Positions 1 to 5,760 are shown, counted from the stretch's first letter. The stretch is DNA of 6,479 bases from Bacillota bacterium (GCA_021802375.1 JAKAAL010000253.1:1-6479); one strand, 5' to 3'. A program made the numbers and translations. Notes: generated by a model not told the origin, from the letters alone.

Positions 1-1013
1 TCCGATCTGAAAATTACCTTGCATTTTTGCAGAATATCGAGGCGTCTCCCAACACCATTCGTGCGTATTCGCATCACCTTAAATTCTTTTGGGAGTTTTT
101 ACGGGATACTCATCAAGATTGGCGTACGGTAGGACTGGAGACGTTAGCTCAGTTCGTGGCCTGGTTGCGCAATCCCCACCCGGGCACACTGCCGATGCAG
201 AGCACAGAAGCCAAACGCACCGAAGCGACCATCAACGCTGTCCTCTCGGCCGTGTCAGCGTTCTATGATTTTCACGCCCGAGAAGGGCGTGTTCAAGAAG
301 TCCCTTGGATGAAGGTGCAATATGGTTCACGGCGATACAAAGGATTTTTGCACCATATCACGAAATCCCGTCCGTCTCAAGTACGGATCATTAAGCTAAA
401 AGCGCCACGCAAGGTCCCGAAAACCTTAACGGTAGACCAAGTTCAGCAGATTTTGGAACACTGCCGACATCGTCGGGATCGGTTTTTGGTCGCGTTGCTG
501 TATGAAACCGGGATGCGGATTGGGCAAGCCTTAAATCTCCGCCATGCCGATATCGAATCCTGGGACAATACGATTCGCATCGTGCCCCATGCGGACAATG
601 TCCATGGGGCTCGCCCCAAGCGGTGGGAACCCTTGGCTGTGGCGGTCTCCCCCGACCTAATGGCCTTATATGCCGATTACCTGGTCCACGAATTGGATGG
701 CATCGACAGCGACTATGTCTTGGTCAATCTGTGGGGTGGGGCCCGTGGCCAACCGCTCGCGTATCCGGCCGTCCTCGATCTGTTTGCCCGCCTAAGCCGC
801 AAAACCCAGATTGTCATTCGCCCTCATATGTTGCGCCATACCCATGCCACAGAATTATTACGAGCTGGCTGGGATGCGTCGTTAGTGCAAAAACGCCTGG
901 GACACGCCCAAATTCAAACCACGATTCAGATCTATGCCCATTTGACGGATGAGGACCTGAAGCAGGCGTTTCAGAAGTACCACGCCACCCGAAAGGAGCC
1001 CTCGACGCCATGA
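1..1013 (+). CDS. tnpA: Tn554-type transposase A, tyrosine recombinase (5' end outside window)
   Basis: Site-specific tyrosine recombinase that would cut and rejoin DNA at the transposon ends and target together with TnpB. The frame is open from base 3 to the left edge and already reads as the SAM-like core-binding domain (YLAFLQ, then SPNTIRAY and FWEFL), so the gene starts upstream. The TTG at 27 is only the first start-like codon in view. Numbering from that TTG, the catalytic domain shows Arg164 in the GMRIGQALNL motif (codon 516-518), a likely Lys in the ARPKRW stretch (about 195-199), HMLRH with His267 and Arg270, His293 in LGH, and the nucleophile Tyr303 (codon 933-935). About 336 codons are visible against 361 for TnpA of Tn554, so little is missing. 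The stop overlaps the tnpB start (ATGA), the usual tnpABC arrangement. Both domains and all catalytic residues appear intact. Family assignment rests on motif and gene-order recognition, not a search. Confidence 0.9.
   Translation, partial: RSENYLAFLQNIEASPNTIRAYSHHLKFFWEFLRDTHQDWRTVGLETLAQFVAWLRNPHPGTLPMQSTEAKRTEATINAVLSAVSAFYDFHAREGRVQEVPWMKVQYGSRRYKGFLHHITKSRPSQVRIIKLKAPRKVPKTLTVDQVQQILEHCRHRRDRFLVALLYETGMRIGQALNLRHADIESWDNTIRIVPHADNVHGARPKRWEPLAVAVSPDLMALYADYLVHELDGIDSDYVLVNLWGGARGQPLAYPAVLDLFARLSRKTQIVIRPHMLRHTHATELLRAGWDASLVQKRLGHAQIQTTIQIYAHLTDEDLKQAFQKYHATRKEPSTP
991..998 (+). promoter_or_regulatory. Ribosome binding site of tnpB
   Basis: GAAAGGAG lies inside the last codons of tnpA, 11 bases before the ATG at 1010. 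It supports that start over the second in-frame ATG at 1019. The long spacing and the ATGA overlap suggest translation of tnpB is at least partly coupled to tnpA. Confidence 0.6.
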
Positions 1014-2854
1014 CACCTATGGGCTGGTCTGCTCAGCGGCAAACAGAGTTAATCGACCAATTGACCGGTTTTTGGGCCCAGGATGAATGGGATATGAAGG
1101 AGTGCCCCTTGCTGGAGACCGCGACCGTGCGGTACCGTATTCGATTTACGTGCCGATTTAACCCCATTAACCAAGAGCTGAAGTATGCGGTATGGCAAAA
1201 GTTTGAGCGAGGTGAATGGAACCCCCAATACCGCAAACGAGTGCCACAACTGAAGGTTCTCATGGACTGGCTAAATACGTCGGCTGTTTGTACTCAGTCA
1301 CTGGTAGAGCAAGATCTGGCGAAACTTCTCTTGTCGCGTCGGACTTACCTCACCACTAAGGGGATCGGGGCCGAACGAATAACAAAACGGTTGGATGGTA
1401 GCCAGACCATACAGACCTATCATATGGACGATCCAACGCTGTCTGTTTTGCGTCAGTTATACCGGGTCATCGAAGATGCCTATGATCCGCGAGAAGAATA
1501 CGAAAAACCGGTCTGGGACGTCCGAAAATTGGGGATGTCCGTCAACGGGTCGCGCTCGGACTATACATTGAATTTTACGTGTCTGGCTCCTGACTGGTTG
1601 TACACGGCCGGCAAGCGCTTCATTTACTACAGTCTGGCCACCAATTCGGTCTCCGAATGCCAGAGTCGCCTCCTGGCATTAAGCTGGTTTGGGCGGTTTT
1701 TGGTCAGTCGCCAGCGCACTATCCTACCGCAAGAGATCGATCGCACCTTGATTCTTGAGTATTTGGGCTATTTGCGGGTCAGCTCGCTATCCAATCGGTC
1801 GCGGAAGATGCACCTGATTCAGCTCCGGACTTTTTTGGATCTGGCGGCCCGAGAAGGATGGGCCCCGGTTCTCCCGCAGCGTCTCATCTATTCCGAGGAT
1901 ATCCCTCGCCCGGTCGAACCGGCCCCGCGCGATATTCCGGAAGACATCGTCCAGCAACTGAACCGACATCTGGACGATCTGCCGTCGGAGATTCAACGGA
2001 TGGTGCTCATCTTGCAGGAATGCGGCATGCGGATTAGTGAACTGTGCGCCCTGCCGCGGGATTGCTTGATCCACGACACCAGCGGGGATGCGTTTTTGCG
2101 GTACTACCAAGGCAAAATGAAAAAGGAGCACGCCATCCCGGTGACTCCCGAGGTGGCCGCCGTCATTCGGGCGCAGCAACAAACCGTCGAAACGAGCTGG
2201 GGGGACCGAACCCCCTATCTCTTCCCGCGGCGCAACGGCGAACCGTTCAAGCAACGCACGTTTGTTGACGCGCTCAACAAGCTGGCGTATCGTCATCAAA
2301 TTAAGAATACGGCCGGCGCGTTATTTCGGTTTCAATCCCACCAATTTCGGCATACGGTCGGAACCCGCATGATCAACAACGGGGTTCCACAGCATATCAT
2401 CCAGCGGTTTCTCGGCCATGAATCCCCGGAAATGACGAACCGCTATGCCCATCTGCATGACCAGACTCTAAAAACCGCCTTTGCTGAATTTCACGGCAAA
2501 ATGGTCGATGTTAACGGGAAAATCTGCGAACCCCAAGCGGAGGTCAACAGCACGGATTTGCAATGGCTGAAGCATAACATTCTAGCGCAAGCCTTACCTA
2601 ACGGTTATTGCGCCTTACCCGTGCTCGCCAGTCCTTGCCCGCATGCCAACGCCTGTTTAACCTGTGCCCACTTCCGCACGGATGGGCAGTTTCTGCCCCC
2701 ACATCGGCAGCAGTTGGCCGAAACGGAGCGGCTATTGGACATCGCGGAAACCCACCAATGGGCCCGGCAAATCGAAGTCAACCGTCGCGTGAAAACGAAC
2801 CTAGAGCAGATGATTGCCGCATTGGAACAGGAGGAGACCCATGCACCCACGTAA
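1010..2854 (+). CDS. tnpB: Tn554-type transposase B, large tyrosine recombinase
   Basis: Second tyrosine recombinase of the tnpABC unit, 614 residues (TnpB of Tn554 is about 630). It would act with TnpA at the element ends. Residues 1-200 are a long N-terminal extension typical of this class. About 200-290 form the core-binding SAM-like domain (from TAGKRFIYYSLATNSVSECQ into YLGYLRVSSLSNRS). The catalytic domain follows, with Arg341 in ECGMRISEL, a Lys in the YYQGKMKKEH beta turn (369-372), His444/Arg447 in SHQFRH, His470 in FLGH and the nucleophile Tyr479 in TNRYAHL. After it comes a cysteine cluster (Cys534, 543, 549, 552, in CALPVLASPCPHANACLTC), a probable metal-binding knuckle often present at the TnpB C-terminus, then a charged helical tail. 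The start overlaps the tnpA stop by 4 bases; the end overlaps tnpC by 14. No frameshift or missing catalytic residue is seen. This is not the RNA-guided nuclease of IS605, which shares the name TnpB. Confidence 0.92.
   Translation: MTPMGWSAQRQTELIDQLTGFWAQDEWDMKECPLLETATVRYRIRFTCRFNPINQELKYAVWQKFERGEWNPQYRKRVPQLKVLMDWLNTSAVCTQSLVEQDLAKLLLSRRTYLTTKGIGAERITKRLDGSQTIQTYHMDDPTLSVLRQLYRVIEDAYDPREEYEKPVWDVRKLGMSVNGSRSDYTLNFTCLAPDWLYTAGKRFIYYSLATNSVSECQSRLLALSWFGRFLVSRQRTILPQEIDRTLILEYLGYLRVSSLSNRSRKMHLIQLRTFLDLAAREGWAPVLPQRLIYSEDIPRPVEPAPRDIPEDIVQQLNRHLDDLPSEIQRMVLILQECGMRISELCALPRDCLIHDTSGDAFLRYYQGKMKKEHAIPVTPEVAAVIRAQQQTVETSWGDRTPYLFPRRNGEPFKQRTFVDALNKLAYRHQIKNTAGALFRFQSHQFRHTVGTRMINNGVPQHIIQRFLGHESPEMTNRYAHLHDQTLKTAFAEFHGKMVDVNGKICEPQAEVNSTDLQWLKHNILAQALPNGYCALPVLASPCPHANACLTCAHFRTDGQFLPPHRQQLAETERLLDIAETHQWARQIEVNRRVKTNLEQMIAALEQEETHAPT
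2829..2834 (+). promoter_or_regulatory. Ribosome binding site deciding the tnpC start
   Basis: A perfect AGGAGG sits 6 bases before the ATG at 2841, inside the tnpB tail. It favours that ATG over the upstream in-frame start-like codon at 2814, which has no such site, so tnpC is taken as 133 residues. Confidence 0.8.
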
Positions 2855-3242
2855 CGTCGAGGGATTACGCCAGAGCGCCATCCAGCGCCACCAAACCGCG
2901 CTCCAGCGCACCGACGAGGGGATTCGGACGTTGTTGAAAGAAGGCCGAGCGATTACCTTTCAAAGCGTCCATGAGGTAGCCGGAGTGTCAACCGCCTGGC
3001 TGTATCGTCAACCGGACGTACGCCGACGCATCATGGAACTCCGGGATCAGAAACGGGGACCCGACCGCCCCGCAATGACGACAGCATCAGATCCCTCGAA
3101 GACCGCCATGCTGGAGACCCTCAAACAACGGGTGCGACGACTGGAGCAAGAAAACCGCGAGTTACGGCGCCAAATTGAGGTGTTGTACGGGCAACTGACA
3201 CAAAATGGGCCGCGAGAAGACCTACTTGACCACGAAAACTAG
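2841..3242 (+). CDS. tnpC: Tn554-type accessory transposition protein TnpC (HTH plus coiled coil)
   Basis: Small basic protein, 133 residues (TnpC of Tn554 is about 125). In Tn554, TnpC is not a recombinase; it influences transposition efficiency and orientation. Here an N-terminal helical stretch (1-36) leads to a helix-turn-helix resembling the DUF6262/TetR N-terminal type: ITFQSVHEVAGVSTAWLYR, about residues 38-56. A Pro/Ser/Thr-rich linker (72-88) follows, then a coiled coil (about 90-119) with leucines at exact seven-residue spacing (94, 101, 108, 115). The a positions are Leu91, Val98, Asn105 and Ile112. That pattern is leucine-zipper-like and implies dimerisation (inference). The gene begins inside tnpB with its own strong ribosome binding site, so it belongs to the same transcript. 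What it contacts, DNA or the recombinases, cannot be told from sequence. Confidence 0.85.
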   Translation: MHPRNVEGLRQSAIQRHQTALQRTDEGIRTLLKEGRAITFQSVHEVAGVSTAWLYRQPDVRRRIMELRDQKRGPDRPAMTTASDPSKTAMLETLKQRVRRLEQENRELRRQIEVLYGQLTQNGPREDLLDHEN

Positions 3243-3310
3243 CCTGTCGATTTTCACATCAACCACGTCCCAAAACCGTGCTATTTCGGTGCGAGAGGAT
3301 GAGGACAAAC

Positions 3311-3346
3311 ACAAACACCATGTTTGTTCGTCGTAGAAACGTCTAC
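3311..3346 (+). repeat. Two adjacent perfect hairpins
   Basis: ACAAACA-CCA-TGTTTGT at 3311-3327 is a perfect 7-base-pair palindrome with a 3-base loop. Six bases later GTAGA-AACG-TCTAC at 3333-3346 is a perfect 5-pair stem with a 4-base loop. Neither is followed by a T run, so they do not look like terminators. A hairpin near a left terminus would fit an IS200/IS605-type element whose right end is at 3705, but no flanking cleavage motif was identified. Confidence 0.5.
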
Positions 3347-3480
3347 AATGAATCGGCCCGCATGTAGCCACGGCTTTCGCCCTTCGGCCTAAGATAACTG
3401 AAGCGATGGGGATATCAGGCGAAGGTTTGTCGTTCCCAACCTGTACCTTGCGTGCTATACTACGAATGCGTTCGCCCTTT

Positions 3481-3526
3481 GACAACTGGATACGTTGGCG
3501 GTTGTCTCTCGCAAATCGTGGGAGAC
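3481..3526 (+). repeat. Overlapping stem-loops (possible RNA structure)
   Basis: GACAAC at 3481-3486 pairs perfectly with GTTGTC at 3501-3506. Sharing three bases with it, GTCTCTC at 3504-3510 pairs with GGGAGAC at 3520-3526 (one G-U pair) across a 9-base loop. The two stems are mutually exclusive, so this could be a switch or simply part of a larger fold. The function is unknown. Confidence 0.45.
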
Positions 3527-3615
3527 GTAAAATGTATCGCGTCGTCAAGACCAGACGTTAACAGGATTCGGCGAACCATCACGTCAAGTAACCAGAGACC
3601 TTCGGGCGACTGGAT

Positions 3616-3705
3616 AGGGGGTGTTTGGCTCACCCCTTGCGAGTAAAGCGCACCGGAGTGCGTTCCTCACAAAAATCCCCGGCGTTTACGCATGGGGAGT
3701 GTCAA
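3616..3705 (+). mobile_element. Probable right end of an IS200/IS605-family element (orphan)
   Basis: The hairpin at 3676-3698 has an outer TCCCC/GGGGA stem and an inner GCG-TTTA-CGC stem, followed by GTGTCAA. This matches the familiar right-end design of IS200/IS605 elements: an imperfect subterminal palindrome with a nearby TCAA-type cleavage tetranucleotide (TCAA is the right cleavage site of IS608). The probable last element base is 3705. Two further stems precede it (3616-3638 and 3647-3664). Neither a Y1 transposase nor an RNA-guided TnpB nuclease gene, intact or recognisably degraded, lies between tnpC and this end. It is therefore a non-autonomous copy or a remnant. The left end was not found. 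The motif resemblance is from recall of the family, not an alignment. Confidence 0.6.
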
Positions 3706-3846
3706 GGAAATGCCTATGATATCTTTAGGCACCTCGGTGAACTTTAAAATCTCATCTTGATATTCCGGCAAAGAACGGAATCGTTTATTGACACTACGCT
3801 GAACCGTCCATATAATTTTGCTAACGATTCCATCGCGAAATGCCAT
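3667..3846 (-). CDS. Unrecognised 59-codon minus-strand reading frame, doubtful
   Basis: An ATG at 3846-3844 opens a frame to a TGA at 3669-3667. The middle reads like protein (RFRSLPEYQDEILKFTEVPK, then DIIGIS) with a balanced charged and hydrophobic mix. The last 12 or so residues (TLPMRKRRGFL) come from the IS200/IS605-like terminus, so if real this is a gene fragment whose natural C-terminus was replaced by an insertion. Against it: no good ribosome binding site, stop codons just upstream, and it lies opposite a consensus promoter for the next gene. I recognise no family. It could be a remnant of a disrupted gene or chance. Confidence 0.2.
   Translation of the reverse strand: MAFRDGIVSKIIWTVQRSVNKRFRSLPEYQDEILKFTEVPKDIIGISLTLPMRKRRGFL
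3711..3731. repeat. Inverted repeat TGCCTA-N9-TAGGCA
   Basis: Perfect 6-base arms around a 9-base spacer containing the palindrome GATATC. It starts 6 bases after the presumed element terminus and about 57 bases upstream of the -35 box of the next promoter. It could be a regulator-binding site or part of a hairpin; no protein can be named. Confidence 0.35.
3762..3781. promoter_or_regulatory. Dyad ATTCCG-N8-CGGAAT next to the promoter (possible operator)
   Basis: A perfect 6-base inverted repeat, 20 bases overall, ends 6 bases before the -35 hexamer at 3788. Position and symmetry suit a dimeric transcription factor acting on the solute-binding protein gene. No regulator gene is in the window, so this is inference from symmetry and placement. 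Confidence 0.35.
3788..3816 (+). promoter_or_regulatory. Exact consensus SigA/sigma-70 promoter
   Basis: TTGACA at 3788-3793 and TATAAT at 3811-3816, both perfect, are separated by exactly 17 bases. Transcription would begin near 3823 and the first gene downstream on this strand is the solute-binding lipoprotein at 3968. All twelve consensus bases at the optimal spacing are rarely met by chance, so I consider this real and probably strong. Confidence 0.8.
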
Positions 3847-3967
3847 TTTTCAAAAACCCACTACTCAACGATTCACAGTTGATTTAGATAACGACAGACG
3901 GTCTTCCTGGCATGTCTTAGCCTTCTGCACAGATTTTATGCGATAGACAAAGGGGGAGCATAATCTC
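3823..3967 (+). other. Long 5' leader of the solute-binding protein gene
   Basis: About 145 untranslated bases would separate the predicted transcription start from the ATG. The leader has weak pairing only: ATGCCA (3840-3845) with TGGCAT (3908-3913), and TCAAC with GTTGA around 3865-3882. I do not recognise a T-box, a known riboswitch core, or a terminator/antiterminator with a T run. Confidence 0.4.
3951..3958 (+). promoter_or_regulatory. Ribosome binding site of the solute-binding protein gene
   Basis: AGGGGGAG lies 9 bases before the ATG at 3968. Together with the signal peptide that begins right at this ATG, it fixes the start. Confidence 0.75.
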
Positions 3968-5683
3968 ATGGGTGCTCGCAAATATATGGTGACGTTATTA
4001 GCCAGCGGAGCTTTGCTGTCAACAATAGCAGGGTGTGGCACAAACCATAGCGCATCAGGGTCTCCATCTTCATCTTCCACTGTGGTGATAGCCTTGCCAG
4101 TTCAAACCTCGCCGGATTGGTTCTTTCCTGTTCTCGCCTCTTCAGCGTATACTGACACCAACACCCAAATGTATACTCTGATGTATAAACCGTTAGTGTG
4201 GATTAGCAAGTCCGACGGAGTAGACTACCAACGATCATTGGCCTCATCTATCCAAAGTAATGCCACCGGGACTCGTTATGTAATTCACCTCAACCCCAAA
4301 TGGCAGTGGTCCAACGGAACTCGTGTGACGGCCAGTGACGTTGTGTTTACCTGGGATATCATGAAGGCCGCGAGCGGCAATGGTAATCTTCCTTGGTCTT
4401 ACGGAGGAGCAGGAGGCGGGGGCGTCCCCACCGATTGGACCAGTGTGACGGCACCTAATAACTCTACGGTTGTGGTGACATTGGCGAAACCTGCCAACCA
4501 AACCTGGTTTATTCACAATGGATTAGGCCAAATTGTGCCCGTTCCAAAGGCGGCGTGGAACAAATATCCCAACAACATGACTCAAGAATTAACTTGGATT
4601 AAATCATTAGCCAACGATCCAACGGCTGCTCCGTACCACGTCGTCGATGGCCCATATCAATTTTCCAAATTCGAACCTAATCAAACGTGGAGATTTGTGG
4701 CGAATGCGCACTACAACGGCCACAAATCCTCTATTCATCAGGTGATATTCCAATACGAAACCTCATCTGCCAGCGAATTTTCCGCCTTAAAAGAAGGGAC
4801 CGTAGCTGTGGGATACCTGCCAGCGTCCTTGTATGCTTCTCGAAAATCCCTTACCCGTGATCAATTGTGGCCAGGTTACCTGTGGGGCTTCAACATGGCC
4901 CGTCTGAATGAAAACCCGACAGCAGAAAATGGTTTAGGCCCGGTATTCAGTCAGCCCTATGTTCGTCAAGCGTTGGAGATGGGAATTAATCAACAGGGTA
5001 TCATCAACAGCATCTATCACAGCCAAGGCGTGGTAGAGGACGGTCCAGTGCCTTCGGAGCCGCCCACTAAATATTTTGATCCGGCGATCAGCAAACCGCC
5101 TTATCCGTTTAATCCGCAGGCCGGAAAGGCGCTTTTGGAACGCCACGGATGGACCATGGTCAATGGCACCATGACCAATCATGGAGTGAAATTGGCATTC
5201 CCGTTGATTTATTCCAGTGGCAGTATGAGCATTCAGGATACGGTCGAACTTCTGAAACAAGATTGGGCTGAAGAAGGTGTACAAATCACGTTAGTCCCGG
5301 AGACATTTGATAACTTGGTGGCGACTGACCACGGCAGTCCCTCAGGTTGGGATGCCGCATATTGGGGAGCTGGATGGACCTATCAGCCTGATTATTATCC
5401 CACGGGGGGAGAATTGTTTAAAACCGGTGCCGCTGCCAATGCCGGTGGCTACAGTAATCAGACGATGGACACATTAATCAACAAATCCTACAGTCCCGGA
5501 ACCAATGCGGAAACTACAAAGGCTTTGTTCTCTTACGAGGCATTTGCCGTGAAAAATGTCCCGTATCTATGGTTCCCATGGATAGCAACATTGAATGAGA
5601 GCAGCGTGCATTTGAAAGGGGTCGTTTCCACGTTCAATCCCATAGAGGATTTAATGTCTCCAAACTACTGGACCATTAAATAA
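3968..5683 (+). CDS. Family 5 solute-binding lipoprotein of a peptide-type ABC transporter
   Basis: Extracytoplasmic substrate-binding protein (SBP_bac_5, OppA/DppA/NikA superfamily), 571 residues, a normal length. It captures an oligopeptide or similar ligand and hands it to a membrane permease. The N-terminus is a lipoprotein signal: a short basic start (GARK), a hydrophobic core (MVTLLASGALLSTIAG) and the lipobox IAGC with Cys23 as the lipidated residue. A Ser/Gly/Thr linker follows (25-38). Family hallmarks are the L-x-K/P-L-V region (71-79), the signature WSNGTRVTASDVVFTWDIMK (114-133; the usual WSDG is WSNG here), GPYQFSKF (228-235) and VRQALEMGINQQGI (332-345). The C-terminal lobe ends in a typical Trp-rich WFPWIATLNESS region. 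The mature chain is rich in Ser, Thr, Asn and Tyr, as in exported proteins of acidophiles (inference). No permease or ATPase gene adjoins it; a terminator follows directly. The ligand cannot be read from sequence. Confidence 0.93.
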   Translation: MGARKYMVTLLASGALLSTIAGCGTNHSASGSPSSSSTVVIALPVQTSPDWFFPVLASSAYTDTNTQMYTLMYKPLVWISKSDGVDYQRSLASSIQSNATGTRYVIHLNPKWQWSNGTRVTASDVVFTWDIMKAASGNGNLPWSYGGAGGGGVPTDWTSVTAPNNSTVVVTLAKPANQTWFIHNGLGQIVPVPKAAWNKYPNNMTQELTWIKSLANDPTAAPYHVVDGPYQFSKFEPNQTWRFVANAHYNGHKSSIHQVIFQYETSSASEFSALKEGTVAVGYLPASLYASRKSLTRDQLWPGYLWGFNMARLNENPTAENGLGPVFSQPYVRQALEMGINQQGIINSIYHSQGVVEDGPVPSEPPTKYFDPAISKPPYPFNPQAGKALLERHGWTMVNGTMTNHGVKLAFPLIYSSGSMSIQDTVELLKQDWAEEGVQITLVPETFDNLVATDHGSPSGWDAAYWGAGWTYQPDYYPTGGELFKTGAAANAGGYSNQTMDTLINKSYSPGTNAETTKALFSYEAFAVKNVPYLWFPWIATLNESSVHLKGVVSTFNPIEDLMSPNYWTIK

Positions 5684-5688
5684 CTGCA

Positions 5689-5729
5689 ACACGAAGTGCC
5701 CCCCAAGCGGGAGCGCTTCGTGTCTTTTT
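5689..5729 (+). terminator. Rho-independent terminator of the solute-binding protein gene
   Basis: It begins 6 bases after the TAA. ACACGAAG (5689-5696) pairs perfectly with CTTCGTGT (5716-5723). The stem continues inward with T-G, G-C and C-G, then, past one C/A mismatch, three more C-G pairs to a small loop. The sequence then runs C and five Ts (5725-5729). It ends the lipoprotein transcript and makes that gene monocistronic. On the opposite strand there is no comparable T run, so it probably works in one direction. Confidence 0.93.
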
Positions 5730-5738
5730 AGGTTTGCC

Positions 5739-5760
5739 AAGCCTCCTGCGAAGAGGCCTT
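5739..5760. repeat. Short hairpin between convergent genes
   Basis: AAGCCTC (5739-5745) pairs with GAGGCCTT (5753-5760) with one bulged base, across a 7-base loop. It lies just past the terminator and downstream of the minus-strand synthetase stop. It has no T run on either side, so it is at best a weak terminator or transcript-end stabiliser for the synthetase. Confidence 0.3.

Larger units (their letters stand above)
3243..3615 (+). other. Non-coding, hairpin-rich stretch downstream of tnpC
   Basis: I see no convincing gene here. The frames open in it (3452-3646 on +, 3222-3548 on -) have compositions unlike proteins, lack good ribosome binding sites and match no family I know. The stretch contains several inverted repeats, listed separately, and merges on its right into an IS200/IS605-like terminus. 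It may be the body of a non-autonomous element or the 5' part of a structured RNA. The border between the Tn554-type unit and this material could not be located: no repeat or TTGAC/TTAC-type junction stands out enough. Confidence 0.5.
3481..3705 (+). ncRNA. Candidate omega-like (TnpB-type guide) RNA scaffold
   Basis: In IS200/IS605 elements the guide-RNA scaffold used by TnpB lies at the right end and stops at the terminus, the guide being read from flanking DNA. This stretch is dense in stems on the + strand: 3504-3526, then AGGGGGTG/CACCCCTT (3616-3638, 7-base loop, one G-U), AGCGCAC/GTGCGTT around CGGA (3647-3664, one G-U), and the terminal TCCCC...GGGGA hairpin (3676-3698). The order and the abrupt end at TCAA fit such an RNA. 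The left limit given is only the first strong stem. There is no promoter I can defend for it and no nuclease gene in the window, so expression and function are inference. A purely structural transposon end is the main alternative. Confidence 0.35.

Noticed and set aside
27..29. TTG as the true start of the first recombinase
   Set aside because: The codons before it (SENYLAF) continue the core-binding domain and there is no ribosome binding site, so the frame is simply cut by the window edge.
1787..2299. 170-codon minus-strand frame inside tnpB
   Set aside because: It lies wholly opposite a well-supported recombinase domain and its translation resembles no protein; it is a by-product of the coding strand's codon use.
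3290..3300. GTGCGAGAGG as a group II intron 5' end
   Set aside because: No domain V-like hairpin and no reverse transcriptase are present; the short match is not enough.
3222..3548. 108-codon minus-strand frame after tnpC
   Set aside because: No ribosome binding site, no recognisable domain, and it crosses the hairpins; likely chance in non-coding DNA.
3452..3646. 64-codon plus-strand frame, considered as a remnant of a TnpB nuclease C-terminus
   Set aside because: It lacks the CxxC zinc-finger and RuvC aspartate motifs expected there and reads through several RNA-like stems.
3647..3664. Hairpin as a terminator of the tnpABC transcript
   Set aside because: A strong stem, but the bases after it on the + strand are not a T run; it fits the element-end/RNA structure better.
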